Shown piece by piece: positions 20,217 to 29,520 of a DNA stretch of 64,000 nt; the first letter of the stretch is position 1, and each line of letters starts with the position of its first letter. Where the stretch lies: assembly GCF_002019705.1 (NCBI RefSeq), contig NZ_KV917377.1, positions 182,555 through 246,554 of the forward strand. The letters run 5' to 3'. The notes below the pieces were generated by a model that had not been told where the DNA came from, did not search any database, and saw only the letters and a program-made list of their open reading frames with translations. The DNA comes from Shouchella patagoniensis (GTDB lineage Bacteria > Bacillota > Bacilli > Bacillales > Bacillaceae_D). The position numbers were made by a program, and so were the translations under genes.

Positions 20217-22010
20217 TTGGATTTTATCTAATATCTTCAGAAATTCGCTTCTACTTACTCTTTTATGGTTATAATTTGCAAATGGGTTCTGAAGGCGTAA
20301 AAAGCGTTCATAGACCATTTTTTGAGTAAATTGCTCTGGAGTAAGTGTAGTGGAATGCAACTCTTCTTCTGTGAGAGGCGTTGCAATATAACCGGATTCT
20401 CTCATCGAATAAGGAGCAATAACTGTTTTATTGAAACTATGTTGAACATAATCAAGATAAAGTCGTCCTTTCCGGTTGCGCTTCAAACGTTCCGTAGTGT
20501 ATAGCTCTTTTTTTTGTTTACTTAAAAATTGGGCTACAAAGGAGAGAAATCGCGCTGTCTCTTCGTACGATATGGCATCCTCTTGCAAAGGGACGTGAAT
20601 CTGTAATCCCTTACCGCCGGTTGTTTTACAAAAAAAGGGCAAATCAAATCGCTCAAAAATTAACTTAATATCGAGGGCAGCTTCTCGAGCTAAACTAAAA
20701 GTAGTATAATCAGGCGGATCAAGATCTAAGACAATTTCACTAGGTTTTGAATACTGTACAGGTTGGAATGGAACATGGAGTTCAAGAGCCAACTGGTTTC
20801 CTAACCAAAGCAATGTATCTGGATTATTACAAAGAATGTATTCAATGTTTTCTAGCCAGGCAGTTTGCACATAATCTGGCGCATAATTTGGTACGTGTTT
20901 TTGATAAAACCGTTCTTTCTGCATCGTTCCGTGTGGGAATCGAATAACCGTGAGGGCTCGATTGTGGAGAAATGGTAGCATAAAGGAACTAGCTGCTTGT
21001 AAATAATTTAAGTACTCTTTTTTGTTTGTATGAGCCCAAAGAGGCTTGTCCAAACTAGTTGTGTGTAAGGTTTCTGGTAAAGGAAACAATGACCTATAAA
21101 GGGATAGTAACGTGACTGTTTCAACTTTTGTATCATGCTTAAAGCGTGCAAAGTGAACTTCTCTTAACTGACCACCAGCGAAATCAATACAGGCTAATTC
21201 AACAACGATCGTGGGTGGTAAGGAAATTCCAGTCTTCTCTTTTTTACCATGTGAAAGAAAAAATTGTTTTAACGTTTTATGCTCTTCAGAAGTGATACCG
21301 TGCTTAAAAACAGCTACTTTTAGTAGTTGTTGATTATCACGCACGCTGCCATGAAAGTATCCATTCGATTCTTCGTAAAACGTAACAAGTACTGATATAT
21401 AGCGATAGCGTTTAAGCTTTAACCATTCTTTTGTTCGAGTACCATCGTGGTATAACCCTTTTGTGTTTTTTGCAATAAGCCCCTCACCGTTAAAACGTTG
21501 CACGAGATCATAAACAGAAGTAATTGTGTCACTTGAGATACAGTGCAAAGTGTTTTGCCAACATGAAGGTGATAATTGTGAGATATTTGCTTTTTGGCAT
21601 AACTGGATTAATTCATAACGCCTCTCTGTATACGCTTTTCTTTCTTGTGGTAGATCAAACGCAATCCATTGACAAGGATGAATGATGGATTCTCTTTTTA
21701 TTCTTACTTGATTGGTCATTCGCGAACGAGTTTGTACAATATGAAAATGGCTTGCATAAGCGTTCTGCAAACAAACGAGTTCACCATCCATTAAAAGGGG
21801 TAAAGAAGGTTTAAGGTTTTCTTGGACTTTTTCTAGCGCTGATACCACTTCAGGAAAAGTACTGTTTAAAATTCGGTCATTACGGCTTCGAAGTTCAATC
21901 CTATTAGCTGTTAACAAAACCATACATCGAAAGCCATCGTACTTCACTTCAGCTAAACCAAAATCATTGGACGGCATTTTTGTGGTTTCTGTTGCTTTCA
22001 TTGGCTTCAA
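20214..22010 (-). CDS. ligD: ATP-dependent DNA ligase LigD (ligase-polymerase type)
   Basis: 598 residues from TTG with GAGGTGA 6 nt upstream. The N-terminal half is the ligase: KYDGFR (K23 is the adenylated lysine), DGELV, then EGLIAKN and EWLKLKR motifs. The C-terminal half is the archaeo-eukaryotic primase-like polymerase with the catalytic pair in LDLDPPD near 428 and TTGGKGLQIHVPL. There is no phosphoesterase domain. This is the LIG-POL order of B. subtilis YkoU. It works with Ku in non-homologous end joining, important for spores. ku is divergent, 85 bp away. Confidence 0.93.
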   Translation of the reverse strand: MKPMKATETTKMPSNDFGLAEVKYDGFRCMVLLTANRIELRSRNDRILNSTFPEVVSALEKVQENLKPSLPLLMDGELVCLQNAYASHFHIVQTRSRMTNQVRIKRESIIHPCQWIAFDLPQERKAYTERRYELIQLCQKANISQLSPSCWQNTLHCISSDTITSVYDLVQRFNGEGLIAKNTKGLYHDGTRTKEWLKLKRYRYISVLVTFYEESNGYFHGSVRDNQQLLKVAVFKHGITSEEHKTLKQFFLSHGKKEKTGISLPPTIVVELACIDFAGGQLREVHFARFKHDTKVETVTLLSLYRSLFPLPETLHTTSLDKPLWAHTNKKEYLNYLQAASSFMLPFLHNRALTVIRFPHGTMQKERFYQKHVPNYAPDYVQTAWLENIEYILCNNPDTLLWLGNQLALELHVPFQPVQYSKPSEIVLDLDPPDYTTFSLAREAALDIKLIFERFDLPFFCKTTGGKGLQIHVPLQEDAISYEETARFLSFVAQFLSKQKKELYTTERLKRNRKGRLYLDYVQHSFNKTVIAPYSMRESGYIATPLTEEELHSTTLTPEQFTQKMVYERFLRLQNPFANYNHKRVSRSEFLKILDKIQ

Positions 22011-22095
22011 AAAATCACCTCATATTTATTTTGCCCAAGTGTTTCCTGTGATATGAAAGATACAGGATGCACATAGTAAGGAGGAGGTGAAAGAA

Positions 22096-22944
22096 ATGCA
22101 TACTGTTTGGAAAGGAAGCATTCAATTCGGGTTAGTCCATATACCCGTTAAATTGCATACTGCCACGGAAAATAAAGATATTAAATTAAGACAACTGCAT
22201 AAAAAATGTCACACACCCATTTCTTATGAAAAAAAGTGTCCACATTGTGATGAAGAGCTTAAGCAGGATGATATTGTTAAAGCATATGAGTATGTAAAAA
22301 ATAAATTTGTTGTATTAGATGCTGAAGAACTTGAACAATTAAAAAAAGAGAATGAAGACAAAGCCGTACAAATTTTGGATTTTGTACAACTTAATGAGGT
22401 AGATCCGATTTACTTCGACCGCTCTTATTTTTTGGCACCAGGTGATGGTGGTGCTAAAGCATACTCACTACTACAACAAGCGCTTGTAGATTCAAAAAAA
22501 ATAGGAATCGCTAAAATTATTATTCGTTCAAAGGAACATCTAGCGATTGTAAGAACATATAAAAACGCACTAATGATGGAGACGATTCACTTTCCGGATG
22601 AAGTAAGAGCGGTACAAGATGTGCCTAATTTGCCCGATGCGATTACCGTTGACGATAAAGAATTAAAAACAGCCTTACTATTAGTTGATCAATTAACAAC
22701 GACTTTTGACCCAGAAAAATACAATGATGAGTACCGTGCTCAATTAATGTCATTAATTGAACAGAAGCAACAAGGTGAAGAAGTTGTTGCTGCTAAGCCC
22801 GTAAATAAAGCAGAGGAATCCAATGTGACCGATTTAATGTCAGCTCTAGAGGCCTCACTTGAACGGACAAAACCTAAGCGTAAAAAAGCTGTGGCGAGTA
22901 AAAGAAAAACAACAACAAAATCAACTACGAAGAAAAATGCATAA
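22096..22944 (+). CDS. ku: non-homologous end joining protein Ku
   Basis: 282 residues from ATG 22096 with AGGAGGTG upstream (GTG 22087 overlaps that site). WKGSIQFGLVHIPVKL begins the beta-barrel core that rings DNA ends. A CHKKCHTPISYEKKCPHC-like zinc site lies near residue 40, and the Lys-rich tail (KPKRKKAVASKRK) is the typical DNA-binding extension. It is divergent from ligD, giving a complete two-gene repair system. Confidence 0.95.
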   Translation: MHTVWKGSIQFGLVHIPVKLHTATENKDIKLRQLHKKCHTPISYEKKCPHCDEELKQDDIVKAYEYVKNKFVVLDAEELEQLKKENEDKAVQILDFVQLNEVDPIYFDRSYFLAPGDGGAKAYSLLQQALVDSKKIGIAKIIIRSKEHLAIVRTYKNALMMETIHFPDEVRAVQDVPNLPDAITVDDKELKTALLLVDQLTTTFDPEKYNDEYRAQLMSLIEQKQQGEEVVAAKPVNKAEESNVTDLMSALEASLERTKPKRKKAVASKRKTTTKSTTKKNA

Positions 22945-22947
22945 AAG

Positions 22948-22976
22948 AACAGATGCTGAAAACAGCATCTGTTTTT
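22948..22976 (+). terminator. terminator after ku
   Basis: AACAGATGCTG-AAA-ACAGCATCTGTTTTT. Confidence 0.85.
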
Positions 22977-23062
22977 AGATTCCTCTTCTTTTTCAATGAA
23001 ATCTTCGCGTGAGATGTGTATACTAAATACGAATGCATGATGCAGGAAAGGAAGAGATAGAG

Positions 23063-23758
23063 ATGAAAATTGGAATTATTGGTGCGATGGAGGAAGAAGT
23101 TGAATATTTACGAAGTAAAATCGTTAAACCAGTTGTAACAACAATAGCTGGCTGTGAATTCACTGAAGGCGTGATTGGGGTTACAGAAGTTGTATTAACA
23201 CGTTGTGGAATTGGAAAAGCAAATGCGGCTTTAGCAACTGCATTATTAAATGATCGCTTTGCACCTACCTATGTCATTAATACAGGTGTAGCTGGCGGTT
23301 TAAACGCATCGATGTCTGTTGGTGATCTAGTAATCTCAACTGAAGTGCGCTACCACGATGTAGACGCTACTGTTTTTGGATATGAATACGGTCAGGTTCC
23401 TGGAATGGTTTCCGCCTTTTTACCTGAAACACAATTAATAGCTGTTGCTAAAAGAGCAGCAGAAAAAGTCGGATTTCACACTCAGAAAGGCTTAATCGTT
23501 ACGGGAGACTCTTTTATGAGTGAAGAGGCACGTGTGAAAGAAGTGAAGTCTCTGTTTCCAACTGCCTATTGTGCAGAAATGGAAGCTGGTGCGATTGCTC
23601 AAGTATGCCATCAATTTGCCACACCTTTCGTTATCATTCGAGCTTTATCAGATGTAGCGGGTCAAGATGCAAAAATGTCATATGATACATTTTTAGAGAA
23701 ATCGGCTGTAAACTCTGCAAAGCAAGTTATGTTCATGATTGAAGAGTTAACGGTATAA
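23063..23758 (+). CDS. mtnN: 5'-methylthioadenosine/S-adenosylhomocysteine nucleosidase
   Basis: 231 residues from ATG 23063, the family length. [16 protein letters not shown] at the start and [20 protein letters not shown] mark the PNP-like fold. [13 protein letters not shown] carries the substrate-binding Met-Glu, and RALSDVAG the catalytic aspartate. It recycles SAM by-products to adenine and thioribose or homocysteine derivatives. In B. subtilis it heads yrrT-mtnN-mccAB-yrhC; here only yrhC follows. Confidence 0.95.
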   Translation: MKIGIIGAMEEEVEYLRSKIVKPVVTTIAGCEFTEGVIGVTEVVLTRCGIGKANAALATALLNDRFAPTYVINTGVAGGLNASMSVGDLVISTEVRYHDVDATVFGYEYGQVPGMVSAFLPETQLIAVAKRAAEKVGFHTQKGLIVTGDSFMSEEARVKEVKSLFPTAYCAEMEAGAIAQVCHQFATPFVIIRALSDVAGQDAKMSYDTFLEKSAVNSAKQVMFMIEELTV

Positions 23759-23845
23759 AGTTCCTTTCTTGGTAAGAGTCTTTAACGCCACTCTTGCTAT
23801 TTTTTGTTACGATAAGAGCAGAAGCAAAGTGAGAGGGTGATAGGA

Positions 23846-24076
23846 ATGGAAAAAGAGATAAAAAGTTTAAAGTTTGCACAACAAGATTATCAAGCCTATA
23901 GCATCGTTTTCCTTGCGGTAAGTATCTTTTTAACGATTGGCTTGTGGTTACCAGCTCCTTATCGAATTGAAACAACTGTTCTTTTTGCTTGCGTGATAGG
24001 AGCATCGCTTGTGTTCAGTCTCTCATGCTACGGATTGTCTTGCCATGCTAAGAAAAAACTTGAAAAACAATCATAA
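23846..24076 (+). CDS. yrhC: YrhC-like two-helix membrane protein
   Basis: 76 residues from ATG 23846 with GAGGGTGAT upstream. Two membrane helices (about 18-37 and 45-66) join through a short loop and are flanked by charged ends. Size, topology and position after mtnN match YrhC, whose function is unknown. Identification rests on synteny and topology rather than motifs. Confidence 0.7.
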   Translation: MEKEIKSLKFAQQDYQAYSIVFLAVSIFLTIGLWLPAPYRIETTVLFACVIGASLVFSLSCYGLSCHAKKKLEKQS

Positions 24077-24089
24077 CGTTTAAATGTAG

Positions 24090-24123
24090 ACTCCCCGCTT
24101 TTTCATAAGCAGGGGAGTTTTTA
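24090..24123. terminator. bidirectional terminator between yrhC and the Nudix gene
   Basis: ACTCCCCGCTT-TTTCAT-AAGCAGGGGAGTTTTT with one mismatch. It lies between convergent genes. Confidence 0.75.
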
Positions 24124-24125
24124 GA

Positions 24126-24737
24126 TTACTTTTTTAGTTGATCGATAAAACTTTGTAAAATACGACTGGTAAGACCCCATACGATACGTTCTCCGTATTT
24201 ATAAAAATACTCTGGCGTCTGGTAAGTTCTCTTATCATAAGCGACTCGATTAGCAATCTCTTCAATCGGAAAACCTGTTCCGGGTTCAATAGTGATGTTC
24301 ATAAACCCAATGGCTGGAGGGGTATCTAATAAATAAGAAAGGGGAATCGTAAACCAATCGTCAACTTCCTCTTTATTAGGCTGTATGTTCTCAAGAGACT
24401 TTATATACGCAGCATATGGATGGATTAATCCACGTCTTGGCGTTTCAATTGTAGGAAGAGGGGCTAAAATTGAAACCAATGAACCATCAATACCAAACTC
24501 TTCTGTGAGTTCTCTTAGTGCCGCTTCTTCTGGGCTATCGTCACCATTGTCAATTCTTCCTCCTGGAAAACATGTTTCTCCCGGCTGCGCGCTAAGGGTG
24601 AGGGCGCGTACTTGGAAGAGCACGTGAAGCTCTTGATCAATAAGGACGAGAGGCAGAAGTACAGCTGCATCTTTATTATTCAGTGTATTTGGTTTTTGTA
24701 GCATTAACTTATTTTTAATTTCGTCTACATGTAACAC
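24126..24737 (-). CDS. CoA-type Nudix hydrolase (NudL/YeaB family)
   Basis: 203 residues from GTG 24737, chosen because AAGGAGG lies 6 nt before it; the longer upstream frame has no such site. The segment QPGETCFPGGRIDNGDDS, leading into ALRELTEEFGI, combines the Nudix box with the preceding motif that marks coenzyme A pyrophosphatases. The enzyme would cleave CoA derivatives to 3',5'-ADP and phosphopantetheine. Substrate is inferred from the motif only. Confidence 0.82.
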   Translation of the reverse strand: MLHVDEIKNKLMLQKPNTLNNKDAAVLLPLVLIDQELHVLFQVRALTLSAQPGETCFPGGRIDNGDDSPEEAALRELTEEFGIDGSLVSILAPLPTIETPRRGLIHPYAAYIKSLENIQPNKEEVDDWFTIPLSYLLDTPPAIGFMNITIEPGTGFPIEEIANRVAYDKRTYQTPEYFYKYGERIVWGLTSRILQSFIDQLKK

Positions 24738-24774
24738 AAAGATCCTCCTTACATAAACTTTTGTGTAAGATCTT

Positions 24775-24912
24775 TTAACAAAATGGATGAAAGTACCTAT
24801 AAAATAAAGTACCTTATAAATAAGGAAAGGATGCAACCCTTGCTTCCAAATTGTTCTTTCTTGTCTCTCTCCCCAATTGAGGCGACCTGATGGTCGCCTA
24901 TTTTTTTCTTTT
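24775..24912 (+). ncRNA. candidate orphan small RNA with its own promoter and terminator
   Basis: TTAACA (24775-24780), a 17-bp spacer and TATAAA (24798-24803) point to a start near 24810. AGGCGACC-TGAT-GGTCGCCT followed by TATTTTTTT (24881-24910) is a strong plus-strand terminator. No plus-strand gene precedes it, since yrhC is terminated at 24123. The only ORF inside is 19 codons with a badly spaced ribosome site. A transcript of about 100 nt is inferred. Confidence 0.4.
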
Positions 24913-24923
24913 TTTTTTGAGAA

Positions 24924-24948
24924 AAGCCGACCATAAGTCAGCTTTTAA
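24924..24948 (-). terminator. terminator of lplJ
   Basis: On the minus strand AAAGCTGAC-TTA-TGGTCGGCTTTT forms a stem with one G-U pair and a short T-run. It overlaps the stop codon. Confidence 0.55.
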
Positions 24949-25934
24949 TAAATGAGCGATAGAAAATCCTCTTTTTCGATGTTTCCAAAGTATGCTTTTA
25001 AGTCAATATCTGCTAATGTGTCTTTAATGTCATCGTAATTATAACGATTTCCAATTAACTGATTCTCCAGTTCGGAGACATCAGCTACACCAAAGAAATC
25101 ACCATATATTTTACAATTCTCTATTACGCCTTTTTTTACATTTAAGCGTAGGTCTATTGAACCCACAGGGAAGCGCTTTGTGCGTTGAATATCAAACGCA
25201 GGCGATTTGCCATAGTTCCAATCCCAGTTTTGGTAACGTTTTTTTGATAATGCCTGAATTTCTTCCCACTCATTTTTCGTGAGCTCATGTTCTGGAATTT
25301 GAGCTTGGCCACCAAATATATAGCCTAAGAGCATTTGTTTGAATTCATCCATCGTAAGGGGATCTGTTAGGAACTCAGAAATATTGGCCACTCGGCTTCT
25401 AATCGATTTAATTCCTTTTGATTTGATCTTGTCATCTTTTACTTTTAATGCGGAAACGACATTTTCAATTTCTGACTGAAGCATTAACGTACCGTGTGAA
25501 AACATGCGTCCTTTTGTTGTAAATTGAGCATTGCCAGAAATTTTTCGTTCACCAACTTGAAGGTCATTTCGACCGCTTAATTTAGCGTCCACACCTAATT
25601 TCTGTAACGCCTGAACAACGGGTTCAGTAAACTTCTTGAAGTTGTGGAATGAGTCTCCATCATCCTTTGTTATAAAACTGAAATTCAAATTTCCTAAATC
25701 ATGATAAACAGCTCCACCACCAGAAAGTCTTCGTACGACATGAAGATTCTGATCATTTACATAGTCAAGGTTAATTTCCTCAAAAGTGTTTTGATTTTTA
25801 CCGATAATAATGGATGGTTCGTTTATGTAGAAGAGAAGGTACGTTTCATCTGGATCAAGATTCTTGAGTGACCACTCTTCGATCGCTAAATTAATACGAG
25901 GGTCAGTTATATTCCCATTGTCAATAAACTTCAT
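24945..25934 (-). CDS. lplJ: lipoate-protein ligase
   Basis: 329 residues, LplA/LplJ type. The lipoate-AMP pocket motif RRLSGGGAVYHDLGNLNFSF lies near residue 69, followed by GRNDLQVGERKISGNAQ with the catalytic lysine. The C-terminal accessory domain (LRLNVKKGVIENCKIYGDFF) is present. It attaches scavenged lipoate to E2 and GcvH proteins. AAAGGGG precedes the ATG. It stands alone between the candidate small RNA and the M20 gene. Confidence 0.93.
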   Translation of the reverse strand: MKFIDNGNITDPRINLAIEEWSLKNLDPDETYLLFYINEPSIIIGKNQNTFEEINLDYVNDQNLHVVRRLSGGGAVYHDLGNLNFSFITKDDGDSFHNFKKFTEPVVQALQKLGVDAKLSGRNDLQVGERKISGNAQFTTKGRMFSHGTLMLQSEIENVVSALKVKDDKIKSKGIKSIRSRVANISEFLTDPLTMDEFKQMLLGYIFGGQAQIPEHELTKNEWEEIQALSKKRYQNWDWNYGKSPAFDIQRTKRFPVGSIDLRLNVKKGVIENCKIYGDFFGVADVSELENQLIGNRYNYDDIKDTLADIDLKAYFGNIEKEDFLSLIY

Positions 25935-26178
25935 TGTTCGTAAGCCCCTTTCAAAATGACTGTCCTTTTAAGTATACTCATTTATGTCTTTTAAATCGAG
26001 TGATCGGCTTTCATTCAAGATGACTCTCTTTACTTGTAAGTAAAAGGGGTAGTAGCAGTGTTAGGAGACGGTCAACTTAGTTTTAGTAACAACGAATAGA
26101 TCAATTCCGATTAAGGTTGGAGTATAATAAATAATTGTCATGTACTATTTGAAATTAAGAAAAGAAAGGAGTAGTTAT

Positions 26179-27357
26179 ATGAAACAAAAAGTAAGTTCAA
26201 AAATTGAAGCGAATCGGCAAACATTTTATGAAGTAAGCCAACACATTGGAAAAAATCCGGAACTAGGACATGAAGAATATCTTGCCTGTAATACGTTAAC
26301 AAATTTATTGGAAACACACGAATTCCAAGTGACTAAGGAAATTTGTGGATTGAAAACGGCGTTTGAAGCAGTCTTCGATAGTGGGAAAGAGGGTCCGAAA
26401 ATTGGTTTTATGGCTGAATACGATGCACTTCCACAAATTGGTCATGGGTGTGGTCATAATCTCATAGGTACCGCATCAGTTGCTGCTGCAATTGGATTAA
26501 CTGATGTAATAAATGATCTAGGAGGAAGTATTTATGTATATGGAACGCCTGCTGAAGAGACTAGAGGCGGCAAAGTGACTATGGCTGAAGCGGGTGTCTT
26601 TCATCATTTAGATGCTGCAATGATGATTCATCCGTATGCACGTTACGAAGAGAGTGGAGAATCATTGGCAATGGATGCAATACAATTTGACTTTTATGGG
26701 AAAGCAGCTCATGCTGCAGCGAGCCCACATAAGGGTATTAATGCGCTTGATGCAGTTATTCAAACGTTCACAAATATAAATGCTTTAAGAGAGCATGTAA
26801 CGTCAGATGTCCGTATTCACGGAATTATTCCTCATGGTGGTGAAGCTGCTAACATTGTCCCGGACTTTGCTAGAGCTCAATTTTACGTGAGGGCTGCAAC
26901 TAGAAAAAACTTGAATCTAGTCCTTGAAAAGGTAAAGAATTGTGCAAAAGGAGCTGCTTTAGCAACAGGCGCAAAGCTCAAAACGAGTTTTTATGAATTT
27001 TCTTATGACCAAATGCACACCAATCAAACACTTTCATCACTTTTTAATAAGAATTTAATTGAGCAAGGGATAAAACCGGAAGAAGTTTGCCCCAAAACAC
27101 TCGGGGGATCACTGGATATGGGTAATGTAAGTCAACTTGTACCTTCGATTCATCCTTATATTAAAATAACCGATGAGGACTATGCTTGTCATACGGTTGA
27201 ATTTAGAGATGCCGCATTAAGCGAACAAGGATTCGATGGACTACTATTAGGAGCAAAAACGTTGGCGCATACGGCTTATGATTTACTTAGCAATCCGATT
27301 TTAATGCAAACCATTAAACAAGAATTTTCAACATGGAAGCAAATAGATAATGGTTAA
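26179..27357 (+). CDS. M20 family amidohydrolase (AbgB-like)
   Basis: 392 residues from ATG 26179 with AAAGGAG 9 nt upstream. It has the M20D metallopeptidase layout: EYDALPQIGHGCGHNLIG near residue 76 (metal ligands), ETRGG near 126, an inserted dimerisation domain (IQFDFYGKAAHAAASPHKGI), and a late histidine segment. Closest in pattern to p-aminobenzoyl-glutamate and N-acyl amino-acid hydrolases. The substrate is not decided by sequence. The next gene encodes a transporter 60 bp downstream. Confidence 0.83.
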   Translation: MKQKVSSKIEANRQTFYEVSQHIGKNPELGHEEYLACNTLTNLLETHEFQVTKEICGLKTAFEAVFDSGKEGPKIGFMAEYDALPQIGHGCGHNLIGTASVAAAIGLTDVINDLGGSIYVYGTPAEETRGGKVTMAEAGVFHHLDAAMMIHPYARYEESGESLAMDAIQFDFYGKAAHAAASPHKGINALDAVIQTFTNINALREHVTSDVRIHGIIPHGGEAANIVPDFARAQFYVRAATRKNLNLVLEKVKNCAKGAALATGAKLKTSFYEFSYDQMHTNQTLSSLFNKNLIEQGIKPEEVCPKTLGGSLDMGNVSQLVPSIHPYIKITDEDYACHTVEFRDAALSEQGFDGLLLGAKTLAHTAYDLLSNPILMQTIKQEFSTWKQIDNG

Positions 27358-27416
27358 AGTAAGATGTAATTCTAAAAAAGGCAGTGGTGTTTTTTTGAGA
27401 ATTGATTGGTTTCGTA

Positions 27417-28358
27417 ATGGTTAATCAATTTTTACAAAAAAGGCTGCCCCTCCTTACTCCAATAGCGGTGCTTGTAGGTGTATTAAGCTTTGAAGCATTA
27501 GAAGTGTTTGTTTTTTTAGTTCCATGGATTTTTGCATGTATGTCATTTGCTAATAGTATTACGATTCATCCAAAAGAAATGACTGAAATCGCTCGTTTCC
27601 CTTTATCTTTTACATTAGTGCTGATGGGACTACATATTCTAATGCCAATTTTAGCATTTGTGCTTGGTTGGTTAGTGTTTCCAAATGATTTATTGACTCG
27701 CACGGGATTGCTCCTTGCATTTTCAATTCCTACGGGGATTGTTTCTTTAATGTGGATTTCAATTTATGGAGGCAATCGGACGCTCGCCCTTTGTGTTATT
27801 TTAGTTAATACGCTGTTGGCTCCGATACTCATACCAGCTACGTTAACTGTTTTTCTAGGAACTGTAATTGAATTAGATTCTACTGGGATGTTGCTGGGGA
27901 TCTTTTGGATGGTTGTTGCGCCTTCTGTTTTAGCTTTAATCATTCATGCAATCAAACCACGCTGGGTGCAACCGATTCATACAATAGGGGCCCCGTTAAC
28001 AAAAATAGGTTTACTAGTTGTTATTTGCTTAAATAGCTCGGTAGCCGCTCCATATTTTAGAGCGATGGATATGCATTTAGTTATTATTGTTATCACAGTA
28101 TTATGTTTGGCAATTACCGGTTATTTCTTAGGTCTGATACTAGGTCGTATCGGTCAAGTGAATGAAGCAGAAAAGATGAGTATGATGTTGCTATGTGGTA
28201 TGCGCAATATTGGAGTTGGTGCGGCTATCGCGGTTGTTTATTTTCCTCCTATTGCAACATTACCCGTAATTGTCGGTACGTTGTTCCAACAAATATTGGC
28301 AGCTTATTTTGGGAAATGGCGAGCCAAAAAAATGGCAAGGTCCATTCATGCTGCTTAA
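27417..28358 (+). CDS. BASS-family (bile acid:sodium symporter-like) transporter
   Basis: About 313 residues. The start is uncertain: ATG 27417 or TTG 27402, neither with a good ribosome site. Nine to ten membrane helices, with typical BASS features LAFSIPTGIVSLMWI in the first half and LCGMRNIGVGAAIAVVYF in the second (crossover helices of the two inverted repeats). It probably couples sodium to uptake of an organic acid. Lying after the M20 hydrolase, it might carry a related substrate. Confidence 0.75.
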   Translation: MVNQFLQKRLPLLTPIAVLVGVLSFEALEVFVFLVPWIFACMSFANSITIHPKEMTEIARFPLSFTLVLMGLHILMPILAFVLGWLVFPNDLLTRTGLLLAFSIPTGIVSLMWISIYGGNRTLALCVILVNTLLAPILIPATLTVFLGTVIELDSTGMLLGIFWMVVAPSVLALIIHAIKPRWVQPIHTIGAPLTKIGLLVVICLNSSVAAPYFRAMDMHLVIIVITVLCLAITGYFLGLILGRIGQVNEAEKMSMMLLCGMRNIGVGAAIAVVYFPPIATLPVIVGTLFQQILAAYFGKWRAKKMARSIHAA

Positions 28359-28463
28359 TATAGATAAATTGAGTATCCAACCCTTTTTCCAATAAAATAA
28401 TATCGTACAGACACAGTCAAGCCTAACTTTGCATAGATATAACCATTCCCTGGAGGTGAATCT

Positions 28464-29171
28464 ATGTCAGGCTTCTTAGCAGCAATTAGTTACTTCATGA
28501 AAGAAGTACTTGTTTTTGTATCCTATGTTAAAAATAATGCCTTTCCGCAACCGTTAAGTAAAGAAGATGAGAAAAAGTACTTAAAGCTTATGGCTGAAGG
28601 TGATCCTGAAGCTCGTAATTTATTAATTGAACATAATCTTCGACTCGTCGCTCATATTGTCAAAAAATTTGAGAACACGCGTGAAGATGCAGAAGACTTA
28701 ATTTCAATTGGTACCATCGGTTTAATAAAAGCGATTGAAAGTTATTCGGAAGGAAAAGGGACTAAACTAGCTACTTATGCGGCAAGATGTATAGAAAATG
28801 AGATTCTAATGCACTTAAGAGCACTAAAAAAGGTGAAAAAAGATGTATCCTTACATGACCCCATCGGTACAGATAAAGAAGGCAATGAAATTAGCCTAAT
28901 TGATATCTTACAAGAAGATGCAGAGGATATTGTGGACATTTTACAGACTGAGATGGAAAAAAAACAAATTTACGAATACATCCATGTGCTTGATGAACGG
29001 GAAAAGGAAGTCATTGTTGGACGTTTTGGTTTGCAAATGGAAGAGGAGCGGACACAAAGAGAAATAGCAAAGGAATTAAAGATATCGAGAAGTTATGTGT
29101 CACGTATTGAGAAGCGAGCGTTAATGAAGTTGTTTCATGAATTTTATAAACACAGCCGGGGACGGAATTAA
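28464..29171 (+). CDS. sigK: RNA polymerase sigma-K, uninterrupted
   Basis: 235 residues with TGGAGGTGAAT before the ATG. Residues 1-20 ([20 protein letters not shown]) are the hydrophobic pro-sequence. Processing would expose [12 protein letters not shown], exactly as in B. subtilis. Region 2 ([16 protein letters not shown]) and region 4 ([20 protein letters not shown]) are intact. The gene is continuous, with no skin-type insertion. It drives late mother-cell genes such as coat and exosporium. A very strong terminator follows. Confidence 0.96.
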   Translation: MSGFLAAISYFMKEVLVFVSYVKNNAFPQPLSKEDEKKYLKLMAEGDPEARNLLIEHNLRLVAHIVKKFENTREDAEDLISIGTIGLIKAIESYSEGKGTKLATYAARCIENEILMHLRALKKVKKDVSLHDPIGTDKEGNEISLIDILQEDAEDIVDILQTEMEKKQIYEYIHVLDEREKEVIVGRFGLQMEEERTQREIAKELKISRSYVSRIEKRALMKLFHEFYKHSRGRN

Positions 29172-29210
29172 AGGGATACGCTTAGCAAGTGCTAAGCGTA
29201 TCCCTTTTTC
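29171..29210 (+). terminator. terminator after sigK
   Basis: AAGGGATACGCTTAGCA-AG-TGCTAAGCGTATCCCTTTTT, a 15-bp perfect stem. Confidence 0.9.
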
Positions 29211-29213
29211 TAT

Positions 29214-29246
29214 TGTTCTGACAAGTGCTTTTACCTAAACTAAGTG
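29214..29246 (+). repeat. left copy of a direct repeat flanking the accessory region
   Basis: TGTTCTGACAAGTGCTTTTAC, then CTAAACTAAGTG. It recurs at 32536-32573 with five extra bases (TTTTG) in the middle. Confidence 0.7.
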
Positions 29247-29520
29247 ACTACTGGAAGGGAAACTCAATTTGCAAAATGATCTTGAAGGGGACGGGAATAC
29301 CTGCTGCAACGATAAGTTCCACAAAGAGGTACATTTTGAGGACCTAATAGTAATCAATAACGAGGAAAGCTTACCTGACGATCTACTGTAATTTTGGGGT
29401 TTGGTTACGACATAGACACGGTTGATTTATTTAAGCGCGGTGGTCATGTCGATTTAATTACATTAAATCAACAAGAGAGTATTGTTTCGCTTGGTGATCA
29501 AGTTGACTTAATAACATAAT
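29247..29520 (+). pseudogene. decayed unidentified coding remnant
   Basis: Two overlapping plus-strand frames without a start codon look protein-like. One reads LEGDGNTCCNDKFHKEVHF, then EDLIVINNEESLPDDLL and stop. The other reads VILGFGYDIDTVDLFKRGGH, then VDLITLNQQESIVSLGDQVD and a stop at 29518. A single frameshift would join them. I cannot name the family, and the stretch may be chance. Confidence 0.25.

Noticed and set aside
22011..22095. Sigma-G-like -10 (CATAGTA) before ku
   Set aside because: The spacing from a weak -35 is acceptable, but the transcript would begin at or after the ku ribosome binding site.
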